Source of the DNA: Solirubrobacteraceae bacterium
Lineage (GTDB): Bacteria; Actinomycetota; Thermoleophilia; Solirubrobacterales; Solirubrobacteraceae
Reading direction: 5' to 3'
Assembly: GCA_025449845.1 (NCBI GenBank)
Contig: JANWIP010000014.1
Location: 1-64,000, forward strand
Length of the DNA: 64,000 nt
The notes below the pieces were generated by a model. It had not been told where the DNA came from. It searched no databases and worked only from the letters and a program-made list of their open reading frames with translations. Of this stretch, positions 44,139 through 53,759 are shown piece by piece. The position numbers and the translations under genes were made by a program. Position 1 is the stretch's first letter, and every line of letters begins with the position of its first letter.

Positions 44139-47100
44139 TTACTTCTTTCTCTTCTTTTTGTGTTTGTTGTGTTTGGTTTTTTTCTTGGCTTTGGCGCAGC
44201 CGGTGACGGCGATCTTGGTGTTCTGCTTGATCTGTGCTCCGTTCTGTCCGGCGAGGGTGGTGGGCATCGTCAGGCTCGTGCCGCAGAGGCTACCCTTGGC
44301 CTTGGGGGGTAGGACGGCGGCGAGCCCGGAGTGGGGGCCCTCGGGGAGCTTCAGCTCGAAGGAGCTGATCGGCGCGTCGGGCACCGCGTTGAACGCCGAG
44401 CTGGTGATGCTCTTCTTGATGTTGATGCTGCCGGTGAGTTCGAGCTTGACGCCTTCGCCCTGCAGGATGAGGACGAGGTCGGGGAACGCGGCGCCGCCGT
44501 GGGACACCAGGTACGCAGGTCCCGTTACGGGACTGGCGAGAACGGGTGTCGTGGCAGTGGCGGTCCCGATGTTCGAGCCGGCCGGGCAGGAGGCGGGGTT
44601 CGCGTTGAACGTCGCCGCGGGACATGCCTGCTGGATCGTGGTCAGCCGCGAGGGCAGCTGTTTGGGCAGTGTCACCCCGACCTGCCCGATGTTCGCCTGC
44701 CCCTGCTCGGATGTGACATTCACGTCGAGGCTCGCGCCGTTCTTCTTGCTTGTGTTCGCCTGCGTCGAGACGGTGAACCTGGGCTTGAACGGGAGGCTCG
44801 CGCAGTTCGCGGCCTGGAAGTGGCTCGACACGTTCGCGGTCGCGCCCTGCGTGCTCGTGACCGCGCCATCGACGCTGAACGGCTGGCAGTTGGTGGGGTT
44901 GAACATGAACCCTGCCCTGTCGATCGTGACGTTCACCTTCTTGACCTGCAGCGGGATGCCCCGCAGGATCGCCGGCAGCGGGTCGCTGACAACGGTGATC
45001 CGCGCAGTGTGCGGGTCCACGTTGATCGCCGCCCTGACGACGACGTTGCCGAGATTGAACGGCCCCGCGACGGCGGGCACCACGATGCTCAAGCCGAACG
45101 GCGCGCCCTTGTAGGGCCCCGTGAGGAACACCTGCCCACCGTGTACCACGAACGGTTCGCTGCCGGCCCCAGCGGCGACGGTAGTGTGCCCGATGAGGCT
45201 CCCCTGGCCGCAGGTACCCTGGTTGGCCTGTGCTTCACCGCAGCGTTCCACGCCCTTGAGGATCCCCAACAAACCGGGCGGGGTCGTGACCGTCACACCC
45301 GCCAGAGCCTGATCGGAATCGCTGCGGGAGAACGTCGCGGTGAACGGGCTGAAGGCGCCGGCCTGCGGGTCCGTCGTCCCCGCCACAAGCGTGGGCGCGA
45401 ACGGCGCCGGACTCTGACACGGCCCACCACCGGGGCCGCTCGTGACGTCAAACGACGAAGAGGCATCCACCGCCGGTGTTTCAGACCACGGCGAGAACGA
45501 CGCGCTGGTGGTGTAGGTACCGCACGCCGCGGGGGTCGCCAACGGTCCGCGACCACCGCCGAAGAAGTGCATTTCGATGTCTTCGATCGGGGACTGCGGA
45601 ATGTTATGGAGCGTCGTCGTCAACCGTCCCGTCACCGGGTCAAGCCCCACTTCCGCGGGGACCTTCGCGAGGATGCCCGACACGGGGTCCCGCGCGACGA
45701 TGTACAGCGCCACCAATGACCCGAACGGGTTCGCGTTCTGCGACGCGACGTACACCGCGCCTTCAAGCGGATTGGGGATACCCGAGACGCCGACCTTCAC
45801 GGTCCCCACCTTCGACGCATCGGGGCAGAACGGTTCGGGGAGATCGGGGGAGAACAGCTGCGTGCCATCCCCACCGGTCCCCTGGAACCCGACCTGCGCC
45901 TCCGTGCACGCTTCAAGACCACCCGCGCCGGAGGGGTTGAGAGTCATCCCTTCGGGCAGCGTGACCGTCGCGTCCCTGATCGCGGCCTCCGCCAACCCTT
46001 CCGGGGTCCTCGCGGAGTCCTGCGGCAGGTGCACGTGAACATCCAGGCCCGTCGGCGTGCTCGCAGCGTGCGTTTCCGGGCTCACCGTTATCGACGGGGC
46101 GAACGGGAGCTGATTGCAGCCTGTCAACCCCAGCGTCCGTCCAAGGCTGTCCGCGAGCTGGTATTCCCGGGGCGGAAGCGTGAGGCCTTGCGGGGCACCC
46201 TTCGTCGGCCACGACTCGCCTTCCACGCCCACCTTGAACGGCAGGGTGCAGGACGTCGGTAGCGTGAGCAGCGGCGCGGGATTGGCCTGTTCCTGCGCGA
46301 CGCACGATTGGAGGGCGTAGCGGCCGTTCGCCAGGCAGTTCCAGCCACGCGACTGGTCGTGGCGCGCGTCACCCGGGACGCCCCAGAACGTGATCTGGGT
46401 GGCGAGGAAGGCCGCGAGCTGGGTGATGTTGCTCGAACCCGTGACGACACCGTAATCGCGGCCTGCGCGCACCGATGTGTCCAGGATCACGGGGCTCTTG
46501 AGAGCCGCGAACCCGAACCGCGCCGGCTCACCCCGTCCGGGCGTCAGGTTGAACAGCGGCACCGGCGTCGTGAACACACCCCCTATCCCCTTTGGTTCGT
46601 CGATCGTCACCGTCGCGACCCCGATCGCGGTGTCCGCCGGGCAGAGATTGTCGCCACTCGCCCCTTCCACGGCGAAGTCGAGTTCGCTGCACTGCGCGAC
46701 CGCCGTCGCGTCGCCGACGAGGCCCGCGGGCAGCTGAAACCGTATGTTCCTCGGCAGCGCCGGTGGCCTCACCGGATCCGTGGTCTGGTTCAACGCGAGC
46801 GTCGTCGTCAGCTGAAACGGGTGCGAGCCGGCGCGCGTGTCGAGCGCGCCGCCCTCGTATTCCGGGGTCGTGCTGAAATCTTCCACGCCGAACGGCGCCG
46901 GCGTGTCGCTCACCGTCACCGGGTGTTCGAGCGATGAGTCCACGGCGCCACCGCCGGTGACCTGCACCTGGTTCTTGCCACCTGACACCGCGCCAGCGGC
47001 GACCTTCACCGCGATCCGCATCTCGAGATATTCATAAGGATTCAATGCCGGCAGGTACGCCGGCCAGCCGCACTGCACGCGACCCGGAGTCGTTTCGCAC

Positions 47101-47405
47101 GTCCCCAGGAAGCTCAGGTCGCCAGGGCTGGCCAGCGCGTGGAGTTCCACGTGTTGCGCGCTCTCCCCCGCCGGCAGCGTGTCGCTGAACATCACGTCCG
47201 CCGAGGTCGGCGCGTCGCCGACATTGACGGCGCGCACCGTGATCGTGCCATCCCCGCCGGGCGGAAGGTTCGTCGGGATCGCGCTGGAGGACAAGCTCCA
47301 CCACGGCGAGGACGCGTATGCGGGCGCGCTCATCGCACACGCCGCCAGCAGCGCACACACAGCCACAACCCCGCAGATGCTCTTCTTGGCCGTTGACATC
47401 ATCAC
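44139..47405 (-). CDS. B3: secreted Cys-Pro repeat protein (cassette 3)
   Basis: A 1088-residue protein, intact counterpart of B1. Signal peptide ICGVVAVCALLAACAMS, then a DUF11-like domain (ITVRAVNVGDAPTSADVMF) and the motif DTRAGSHPFQLTT. Cys-headed modules follow: DNLCPADTAIG, EPFCPDASKVG, CGQGSLIG and ASCPAGSNIG, each with a beta block (NPFGSLVALYIV, APFGLSIVV, FPDLVLILQGEGV). The C-terminus VTGCAKAKKKTKHNKHKK is strongly basic. In the region from about residue 700 onward it is nearly the same as B1. The start GTG 47405 overlaps the A3 stop; two ATG codons follow at 47402 and 47399, and either could be the real start. Confidence 0.85.
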   Translation of the reverse strand: MMMSTAKKSICGVVAVCALLAACAMSAPAYASSPWWSLSSSAIPTNLPPGGDGTITVRAVNVGDAPTSADVMFSDTLPAGESAQHVELHALASPGDLSFLGTCETTPGRVQCGWPAYLPALNPYEYLEMRIAVKVAAGAVSGGKNQVQVTGGGAVDSSLEHPVTVSDTPAPFGVEDFSTTPEYEGGALDTRAGSHPFQLTTTLALNQTTDPVRPPALPRNIRFQLPAGLVGDATAVAQCSELDFAVEGASGDNLCPADTAIGVATVTIDEPKGIGGVFTTPVPLFNLTPGRGEPARFGFAALKSPVILDTSVRAGRDYGVVTGSSNITQLAAFLATQITFWGVPGDARHDQSRGWNCLANGRYALQSCVAQEQANPAPLLTLPTSCTLPFKVGVEGESWPTKGAPQGLTLPPREYQLADSLGRTLGLTGCNQLPFAPSITVSPETHAASTPTGLDVHVHLPQDSARTPEGLAEAAIRDATVTLPEGMTLNPSGAGGLEACTEAQVGFQGTGGDGTQLFSPDLPEPFCPDASKVGTVKVGVSGIPNPLEGAVYVASQNANPFGSLVALYIVARDPVSGILAKVPAEVGLDPVTGRLTTTLHNIPQSPIEDIEMHFFGGGRGPLATPAACGTYTTSASFSPWSETPAVDASSSFDVTSGPGGGPCQSPAPFAPTLVAGTTDPQAGAFSPFTATFSRSDSDQALAGVTVTTPPGLLGILKGVERCGEAQANQGTCGQGSLIGHTTVAAGAGSEPFVVHGGQVFLTGPYKGAPFGLSIVVPAVAGPFNLGNVVVRAAINVDPHTARITVVSDPLPAILRGIPLQVKKVNVTIDRAGFMFNPTNCQPFSVDGAVTSTQGATANVSSHFQAANCASLPFKPRFTVSTQANTSKKNGASLDVNVTSEQGQANIGQVGVTLPKQLPSRLTTIQQACPAATFNANPASCPAGSNIGTATATTPVLASPVTGPAYLVSHGGAAFPDLVLILQGEGVKLELTGSINIKKSITSSAFNAVPDAPISSFELKLPEGPHSGLAAVLPPKAKGSLCGTSLTMPTTLAGQNGAQIKQNTKIAVTGCAKAKKKTKHNKHKKKRKK

Positions 47406-50400
47406 CCGTTGCCCTTCCTCATCGCCACGGCGCCGACGGCCCGCTTCACCGTCGCGCCCTTCCCGTACAACCTGCGCGCCCGCGCTTTACAAGGCGCCCG
47501 CCTGCGCTTCGGCTTTTTCCCGCACACCCGCAGCGCGCTCGCGAGTTTCCGCGCCCGCGACACATTCCTGCGCTTGACCGTCGGGCCAAGGGCGGGTGAC
47601 ACGAGATTCCCCTCGCCGGCCACGCCGATGCTCGCCGGGGCAGCGAACGCTTCCGCTTGCAACCCCGCCGCGCCGCGGCAAGCATCGCCGCTCGAGCACG
47701 GCGCCGCCGGCGCCGGCGGACTCACCAGACACGGCGAGGACGGGGAGCACATCCGCGCGTCATACACGTCAAGCGCGCCGTCGATATCCTGGGGCACGAG
47801 CCGCGAGGCCGTCAGGAAGAACACTTCATCGCCCGATGCGCTCGCGTCCAGGAACGCGGATTCTTCGCCCGAGGTGCCCGAGGACATCAGGCCGACACAG
47901 CCAGACGCACGAACGCAGCCGCCAACACCACTGGGCTCGTACTCGTACACGTCCTCGCGGCCATTCGTGTCGCGCGGCACCAACGCATCCGCCGCGTCGT
48001 AGAACAACCGGCCGCTGTTCGACAGGTAGCGCGACTGATGAAGCATGGCTTCCTCCGACCCCACCGTAATTTCTCCCGTCCACCCCGGGATCGACCCAGC
48101 CAGCCAATGGCCTTCCCACCTTTCTTGGGCGCGATCGACAAGCAGCCCGGGCAGACCGCCGCCATCGAACACGCCCGACGGGCGAGCGCCCGAGGGATTG
48201 CACGACGCGCACACCAGCTGACCCGTGCTCACGTCATACAGGAACACCTCCTCATCGCGCCGGCCGCTGTGCACATCGACGTTGTCGTATCCCGTCAGGC
48301 TCCTGTTCGACATGAATGCCAGATACCGACCATCCGGCGAGACCCTCGCAGTGAGCCGCGTAAGCCGCCCACCAAAGGTCAGCCACCCAGGACTATCTTC
48401 GCTAGAGAGCGTCGCTACCAAGCGCCGCTCACCCGCCACCGTGTCATAGACGTAGAGATTGCACACGGCCGAGGATTCTTCGACTCGACTGCAGTCTCCG
48501 GGCGACGCGCCGGCGGCCAGCATGCCGTTTGCCACGAAATAGACGTATCTGCCGTCCTCGCTGGCTCCCAGCACCGTGTCCTGGACATCCGCCGCTTCTC
48601 CGGGATTCCCGTCGCCTGTCAGGTCCGTCAGCCTGCACGTTGGCCTGCCGGCCGCCTCGCCGATTTCACACATGTACAGATCGCGCTTGCCTTCACTGGT
48701 GGTGGTGGCGTCGGCCGTCAACCTAGCTTCATCCGTGAAGAACACCTTCGATCCGTCGCTGCTGGCCGTCTGGAAGATCGGTTGGCCCCCGTTCTGTGAG
48801 GTTTCTTCCGGGACATCGAGCTGGATCGACTGGCCAAGGTGCATGTCGCGCATGTAGAGGTGATGCTCTGAACCTCCGGTCGACCAAAAGATACGGGAGC
48901 CGTCAGTGGAGATCGCCTGCTTTAGGTACCTCCTTTCTGTACCAAACTCAGCGTCATCGCCTTCTTCCGCGGCCGGTTTTCCGTTGGGCAGAACACTTAC
49001 CAGGTACAGCGACCCGCCGGTCCACTCGTAAAGGCTGAAAGGACTGCCCGGGCCCGTAGTGAAGCCACTGGCAAAGCCGGGGGCCAGCGGCGGCGTCGCA
49101 CGGAACACGACATGGCTCAGGTCGGGGGTGGCGCCTTCGAACCTTATCTGGCCACCAAACCTGGTGCCCGGCAGCACGTTGGCGGCGGTCACCAGCGGCG
49201 CATATTCGCCACCGACCTCGCGCCGGTAGATCGTCTTTTCCGTGGCCGTGGGGGCGAGCGGCGTTTCACCCGCCGGCGTCACCAGACCAACCGAGAGGTC
49301 TTCGGAGAAGACCGGGTATTCGCTCGCTTCAGACGCACCGACGACGGGGGGTTCGTTGGGCGGTGTGATGTCACGGGAAACCCAGCCGCCCGCTCCACGG
49401 GTAGAGAGAACCTGCGCGAAGTCGATATTCCGGTTGCCCGCAGGATTGGCACCGACCGGGCCACCCGCGAGATACGTGATGGCGCCTCCGGCCTGCGCTG
49501 CCTGTATCGTCCCTCCCAGGAAGGAGTCGATGGCCTCCAGCGGCGCCCCGTGCTTGTCCGGCGGGGACACCAGCTCCCACGCACGACCGTCCAGCAAGCC
49601 GGGCGCTTCCCCGGACTGTGCGACGAACACGTGATCGGGCCCTTCGACCGTGCTGACCGCGTTGTGCGCCACGACACGGTAGTGGTAGGTGGCGCCCGGC
49701 GCGAGACCTTCGATCGACACGCTCCGCTCGACAGCCGCCGTGCCCGCGCCCGCGTCGCCGTCGGGCGCCGGAACGCTGGTGCCATACGCCGTGGTGTGGC
49801 CGTACTCGAAGTGGTAGCGGGTGTCGGCTCCACCGGGGTTGACCTGCGCGTCGAACGTCGCGCTTGCCGATGTGACATGCGTGACCGATGCTTCGGCCGT
49901 GGGGCGCACAGGCGTGGTGAACGTCCCGTCGCGCCCCTGGTTTGCGCCGTTGGCGTTGGCCACCACCAGGCGGTAGTGGTAGACGGTCAGCGGGGAAAGC
50001 CCCGTCAGGCTGGCGCCGACGGGCACGGGTTCTTCTCCGGAGCCCGGCAGCGAGGAGCACGGCGCGCTCTGTCCGTAGGAGGTGCTGGTGCCGTATTCGA
50101 ACATGCAGCTGCTGACCGCGACTCCCGCAGGGTTCACGGCCCCGGCGAGCGTCGCCGTCGTTTCCCCAAATTCCGATACCGCGCCGGTCACCACCTCGGG
50201 CAGCGTCACCTGCGAGAACGCGAAGACCTCCTGGGCCGGGGAGTCGATGACGTAAACCGTCCCGTCGGAGGAGTTCACCGCGATCCCGGAGTTCAGGCGT
50301 TCCCCGACGTTCGGCATCGTCAGACGGCCGGCGCCGAAGCGATAGACCGGCGTACCAGTGGGGGAGAACTCTCCGATCGAGCTTTCGTTGTCGATGAAGA

Positions 50401-51172
50401 CGTCGTTGCTGGAAAGATCGACTGCGGCGGCCGACGAGGATTCCGCATCGACTTCTTCCACGAGCGCTTCCCCGTTGCCGTTCAGCTTTGCGAAGACCCG
50501 CGCACCGCGGTTTACATACAGGTTGTCTTCGACGTCCACAGCGAACCCTGAGCTCACCCCCCCGAACGGCGAACTGCGCTTGGAGACGAACACGTTGGCA
50601 AGCGCATCGCTGAAGCTGTCGATCCCGCCCCTTTCGTTGTAGACCCACAGAGCGCCACTCGCATCGACCGCGACACCAGCAAGTTCGTTACCGAGCTCGG
50701 ATCCCGGTTCCGCTTCACTGATCTGCCCCAGATAGGCGCCGTTTGCGCTGAACTTGTAGATCAGATTGGGTGTATAGTCGTCGATCACGTACACGTCGCC
50801 CGCGGAGGGATCAAGCGGGTTGCTGGAGTTATCGACCGCGATTCCGCGTGGGTTCGTGAGCGCCCCTTGCGGCGCTGCGTTCCCGTTGAACTGCCCGACG
50901 AAGACCCCCGCCGCACTGAACTGCTCGATACGGTTGTTACCGCGATCCACCACATACACGTCGCCCGTCGCATCGTTCACCGCCACACCAGAGGGGTCTT
51001 CGGACCCGTTGGGCTCGGAGAACTGGCCCGGTTCGGCGCCCGCTTCGCCGGGCCCGCATTCATCACCGGAGGCAGCCGTGCAGACATTCCCTCCCGTCGT
51101 CTTGTCGACGTGCCACCCAAACGCGCTGCTGAAGACGTGCCCGTTCAGGGCCGACGCCGGCGCCACACCCAC
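47402..51172 (-). CDS. A3: secreted NHL, FN3 and beta-propeller protein (cassette 3)
   Basis: At least 1256 residues. NHL-type repeats occupy about 40-330 (DPSGVAVNDATGDVYVVDRG, NPRGIAVDNSSNPLDPSAG, ELAGVAVDASGALWVYN), then FN3-like units (TVYHYRLVVANANG, ATYHYRVVAHNAV), the motif DGRAWELVSPPDK, and a propeller with DGSRIFWSTGG- and DGRYVYFVANG-type blades. The tail KLASALRVCGKKPKRRRAPC and ARRLYG matches A1. The first standard start is GTG 51172, which leaves only GVAPASALNG before the mature part. The same frame continues upstream (to at least 51235) as SRSKEVRLALALCVAACCLL, a good signal peptide with no ATG, GTG or TTG before it. The true start is unresolved. Confidence 0.82.
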   Translation of the reverse strand: MGVAPASALNGHVFSSAFGWHVDKTTGGNVCTAASGDECGPGEAGAEPGQFSEPNGSEDPSGVAVNDATGDVYVVDRGNNRIEQFSAAGVFVGQFNGNAAPQGALTNPRGIAVDNSSNPLDPSAGDVYVIDDYTPNLIYKFSANGAYLGQISEAEPGSELGNELAGVAVDASGALWVYNERGGIDSFSDALANVFVSKRSSPFGGVSSGFAVDVEDNLYVNRGARVFAKLNGNGEALVEEVDAESSSAAAVDLSSNDVFIDNESSIGEFSPTGTPVYRFGAGRLTMPNVGERLNSGIAVNSSDGTVYVIDSPAQEVFAFSQVTLPEVVTGAVSEFGETTATLAGAVNPAGVAVSSCMFEYGTSTSYGQSAPCSSLPGSGEEPVPVGASLTGLSPLTVYHYRLVVANANGANQGRDGTFTTPVRPTAEASVTHVTSASATFDAQVNPGGADTRYHFEYGHTTAYGTSVPAPDGDAGAGTAAVERSVSIEGLAPGATYHYRVVAHNAVSTVEGPDHVFVAQSGEAPGLLDGRAWELVSPPDKHGAPLEAIDSFLGGTIQAAQAGGAITYLAGGPVGANPAGNRNIDFAQVLSTRGAGGWVSRDITPPNEPPVVGASEASEYPVFSEDLSVGLVTPAGETPLAPTATEKTIYRREVGGEYAPLVTAANVLPGTRFGGQIRFEGATPDLSHVVFRATPPLAPGFASGFTTGPGSPFSLYEWTGGSLYLVSVLPNGKPAAEEGDDAEFGTERRYLKQAISTDGSRIFWSTGGSEHHLYMRDMHLGQSIQLDVPEETSQNGGQPIFQTASSDGSKVFFTDEARLTADATTTSEGKRDLYMCEIGEAAGRPTCRLTDLTGDGNPGEAADVQDTVLGASEDGRYVYFVANGMLAAGASPGDCSRVEESSAVCNLYVYDTVAGERRLVATLSSEDSPGWLTFGGRLTRLTARVSPDGRYLAFMSNRSLTGYDNVDVHSGRRDEEVFLYDVSTGQLVCASCNPSGARPSGVFDGGGLPGLLVDRAQERWEGHWLAGSIPGWTGEITVGSEEAMLHQSRYLSNSGRLFYDAADALVPRDTNGREDVYEYEPSGVGGCVRASGCVGLMSSGTSGEESAFLDASASGDEVFFLTASRLVPQDIDGALDVYDARMCSPSSPCLVSPPAPAAPCSSGDACRGAAGLQAEAFAAPASIGVAGEGNLVSPALGPTVKRRNVSRARKLASALRVCGKKPKRRRAPCKARARRLYGKGATVKRAVGAVAMRKGNG

Positions 51173-51235
51173 GAGCAGGCAGCACGCCGCGACACACAGC
51201 GCGAGCGCTAGGCGAACCTCCTTCGAGCGGCTTAC

Positions 51236-51580
<345 letters not shown>

Positions 51581-51609
51581 ACCATATGGCCAACCCCCCC
51601 GCTTGTCAA
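51581..51609 (-). promoter_or_regulatory. Promoter of cassette 3
   Basis: Minus-strand TTGACA (51609-51604) and TATGGT (51586-51581), spacer 17 nt. TTGACA is preceded by GGTTAGGGG; in cassette 1 CCTAACCCCCC precedes the same box. The 51610-51672 interval up to the VapC stop shows nothing else. Confidence 0.65.
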
Positions 51610-51672
51610 CCCCTAACCGCGTCAGTCTCATACAGGCCACCCTGCGGAGCAGGGTGTATGGTCGGCGGAGGT

Positions 51673-52104
51673 TCAGGCCCGCAGCGGATCGACCCAGCGC
51701 AGGCCGGGGAAGCGCGAGAAGTCATTGTCGCGCGAGTACAGGACCGCGCCGTGCTCGATCGCCAGTGCGGCCAGGTGGGCGTCGTTGACGAGGTTGCCCG
51801 CTGTGCCAAGCGGACCCAGCAGTTCGCGCAGCACGGCTGTGTGCCGCGCGGTCGGATGCACGACGGTCGTGCACGGCTGCGCGAGCCAGCCGTCGATGAT
51901 CTCCAGCGCCTCCTCAGCCTCCAAAGGCTGCTCAAAGATGGTGGCGTGCGTGCTCAGCCGAAGGAATCCGGTCAGCGTCGCCCAGGCAAGCGCCACCGTC
52001 TCCGACCCCGATAGCGTCTCGTCCAGCCAGGCCCGCGCGCCCTCGTTGTGCGGCGATACCTCATCGAACGCGTACAGGAGAAGGTTGACGTCGGGCAGCT
52101 TCAC
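51673..52104 (-). CDS. VapC-type PIN-domain toxin
   Basis: A 143-residue PIN-domain RNase. KLPDVNLLLYAFDEVSPHN holds the first Asp, ALAWATLTGFLRLST the region of the conserved Glu, VNDAHLAALAIEHG the central Asp pair, and LYSRDNDFSRFPGL the C-terminal acidic residues, followed by the family ending WVDPL. GTG 52104 overlaps the antitoxin stop (GTGA). The pair lies next to cassette 3. The substrate is unknown; VapC toxins of this kind cleave tRNA or rRNA. Confidence 0.92.
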   Translation of the reverse strand: MKLPDVNLLLYAFDEVSPHNEGARAWLDETLSGSETVALAWATLTGFLRLSTHATIFEQPLEAEEALEIIDGWLAQPCTTVVHPTARHTAVLRELLGPLGTAGNLVNDAHLAALAIEHGAVLYSRDNDFSRFPGLRWVDPLRA

Positions 52105-52361
52105 TTGCCGAGCTGCAGCTTGCGGGCGATCTCCGCATTGTCGAGCTCAGCCAGGAGGCGCCCCGTGTGGTTGAGGTCGATGCCCCTTCTAAGACCCATC
52201 CGACGCGAGGGCGTCCGATAGGGGCGCGCGCTGCGCCCCTCGCCGTCAAGGCCCGCTCGCACCGTCTCGTTGAGGGCCGCCTTGAACGACACCCCGCGCT
52301 CGCGCGCCATCGCCTGGAGCTTCGCGGCCACATCCTGGTCAAGGGTCACCGTCGTTCTCAT
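52101..52361 (-). CDS. VapB-type ribbon-helix-helix antitoxin
   Basis: An 86-residue antitoxin with an N-terminal ribbon-helix-helix (MRTTVTLDQDVAAKLQAMA, ERGVSFKAALNETVRAGL) that should bind its own promoter. The C-terminal half (RRGIDLNHTGRLLAELDN) wraps the PIN toxin. A TATGAT box (52373-52368) ends six bases before ATG 52361, and there is no ribosome-binding site, so the mRNA is probably leaderless. It is coupled to vapC by a 4-base overlap. Confidence 0.92.
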   Translation of the reverse strand: MRTTVTLDQDVAAKLQAMARERGVSFKAALNETVRAGLDGEGRSARPYRTPSRRMGLRRGIDLNHTGRLLAELDNAEIARKLQLGK

Positions 52362-52381
52362 GAGGGCATCATAACATCAAT

Positions 52382-52609
52382 TTGGATGCTGTCATGATGC
52401 GTGCAGCCTTCCCGCCGCGCAAACCGCTGTACTGGGGCGCGATGGCGATCCGCCTGCTGATTGTGTTCCTCGTCCTGGCCTTCGGCGCCTTGACCCTCGA
52501 CGCGTTCGTTGAAGAGGGGGTTACCCTGCCTGGGGTCGTGTCCCTCTTCATTTTGGTGCTGCTCGGCATCGGGGTGCTCGGCTCGCTGCTCCAGCGTCCC
52601 CGGAAATGA
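52382..52609 (+). CDS. Small membrane protein of unknown function
   Basis: A 75-residue protein with two predicted membrane helices (MAIRLLIVFLVLAFGAL and VVSLFILVLLGIGVLGSLL) and a basic end (QRPRK). No family recognised. Starts at 52382, 52394 or 52397 are all possible, and none has a clear ribosome-binding site. It is divergent from vapB and precedes the carboxypeptidase by 28 bases, so the two may form a unit concerned with the cell envelope. Confidence 0.55.
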   Translation: MDAVMMRAAFPPRKPLYWGAMAIRLLIVFLVLAFGALTLDAFVEEGVTLPGVVSLFILVLLGIGVLGSLLQRPRK

Positions 52610-52637
52610 GCCGCACCCCTCCTTTCAGCCCGTGAGC

Positions 52638-53720
52638 ATGCCTACGCCCTCGCCCTTCCTACCGCCCGCCCGCCGCCAGGACGAACGACGCCGGCGGGCG
52701 CGGCGGCGTAGGCGGCGGTCGCTTGGGGGGATTGTGTTCGGGGTGGTGCTCGTGCTCGGAGTGCCTTTAGTCGTCGCCCTCCTGGCGACTCGCATCGTCC
52801 ATCAGGCCGGCCATGGGCCTGGGAGCGCCTCCGTCACTGCGCGCGATGGCGGCCACCACCTCGGCTCCGCTCGCGGTAGGAACGCGCCAGGTGCGGGCAG
52901 CGCGGCCACCACCAGGCCGGCCTCGACTGCCCTCTTCTCCCTTCAGTTCCAACATCCCCCGCGCGCCGCGCTGCTCTTTGACCTCAACACCGGCAGGGTC
53001 CTCTGGGCGCTCAACCCCACCGAGCGGCGCCCCATCGCCAGCCTCACGAAGATGATGACCGCACTGCTGGTCGTGCGCTCGCAGCACGCGGACGCGCACG
53101 TGCACATCTCCCACCGCGCCGTCAACACCGCCGGCTCGAAGGTGGGGGTGCTGCCGGTCGGTAAGTACGCGCGGCTGGAGACCTTGCTCTATGGGCTCAT
53201 GCTGCCCTCCGGCAACGATGCTGCTGTCGCGCTCTCCGAACGCGTCGCCGGCAGCGTGCCGCGCTTTGTCGCGCGCATGAACGATGAAGCCCGCCATCTT
53301 GGGCTCTCCTGCACGCACTATGTCTCGCCTTACGGCCTGGAGGACGCCAATCGGTCCTGCGCCGCCGATCTCGCCACGCTGGCGCGGCTGGATCTCGATC
53401 AGCCGCGCATCGCGCGCGTCGCCGGGTCTGCTTCCAGCGTGCAGCCGCTGCCGATCAAGGGAGGGAAGGTCTGGCTCTACAACAACAATCCGTTGCTCAG
53501 GTACCACTACCCCGGGGCGATCGGGCTGAAGACCGGGGAGACCGAAGCGGCCGGACGCTGCCTTGTCGGGGCCGCACGGCGGGGGAACGTGCGGCTTGGG
53601 GTCGTGCTGCTCGACTCGCCTGAACTGGGACGGCAGGCCGAGGCGCTGCTCGACCGGGGGTTCTCCGCCGTTTATCACCTGCCTCCCGTGGACGCACCCG
53701 TCGTGCCCAAGGGGATGTAA
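52638..53720 (+). CDS. D-alanyl-D-alanine carboxypeptidase (PBP5-type, peptidase S11)
   Basis: A 360-residue membrane-anchored serine peptidase that trims the terminal D-Ala of peptidoglycan stem peptides. A cytoplasmic Arg-rich start is followed by one membrane helix (GGIVFGVVLVLGVPLVVALL) and a Gly/Ser/Ala linker. The penicillin-binding motifs are complete: S-x-x-K in IASLTKMMTALL, S-x-N in LPSGNDAAVAL, and K-T-G in IGLKTGETEAAGRC. It lacks the C-terminal beta domain and amphipathic anchor of E. coli PBP5. I chose ATG 52638; GTG 52632 is in frame two codons earlier. Confidence 0.9.
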   Translation: MPTPSPFLPPARRQDERRRRARRRRRRSLGGIVFGVVLVLGVPLVVALLATRIVHQAGHGPGSASVTARDGGHHLGSARGRNAPGAGSAATTRPASTALFSLQFQHPPRAALLFDLNTGRVLWALNPTERRPIASLTKMMTALLVVRSQHADAHVHISHRAVNTAGSKVGVLPVGKYARLETLLYGLMLPSGNDAAVALSERVAGSVPRFVARMNDEARHLGLSCTHYVSPYGLEDANRSCAADLATLARLDLDQPRIARVAGSASSVQPLPIKGGKVWLYNNNPLLRYHYPGAIGLKTGETEAAGRCLVGAARRGNVRLGVVLLDSPELGRQAEALLDRGFSAVYHLPPVDAPVVPKGM

Positions 53721-53734
53721 GCCATGAGGCATTG

Positions 53735-53758
53735 ATGTCATGTGTGCTACCATGACAT
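53735..53758 (+). promoter_or_regulatory. Toxin-antitoxin operator and promoter
   Basis: A perfect inverted repeat ATGTCATG (53735-53742) and CATGACAT (53751-53758), spacer 8 nt, ends one base before the antitoxin ATG (53760). A TACCAT -10 (53748-53753) lies inside it, six bases before the ATG. A repressor bound here would cover the promoter, fitting autoregulation by the antitoxin. Confidence 0.6.
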
Positions 53759-53759
53759 T

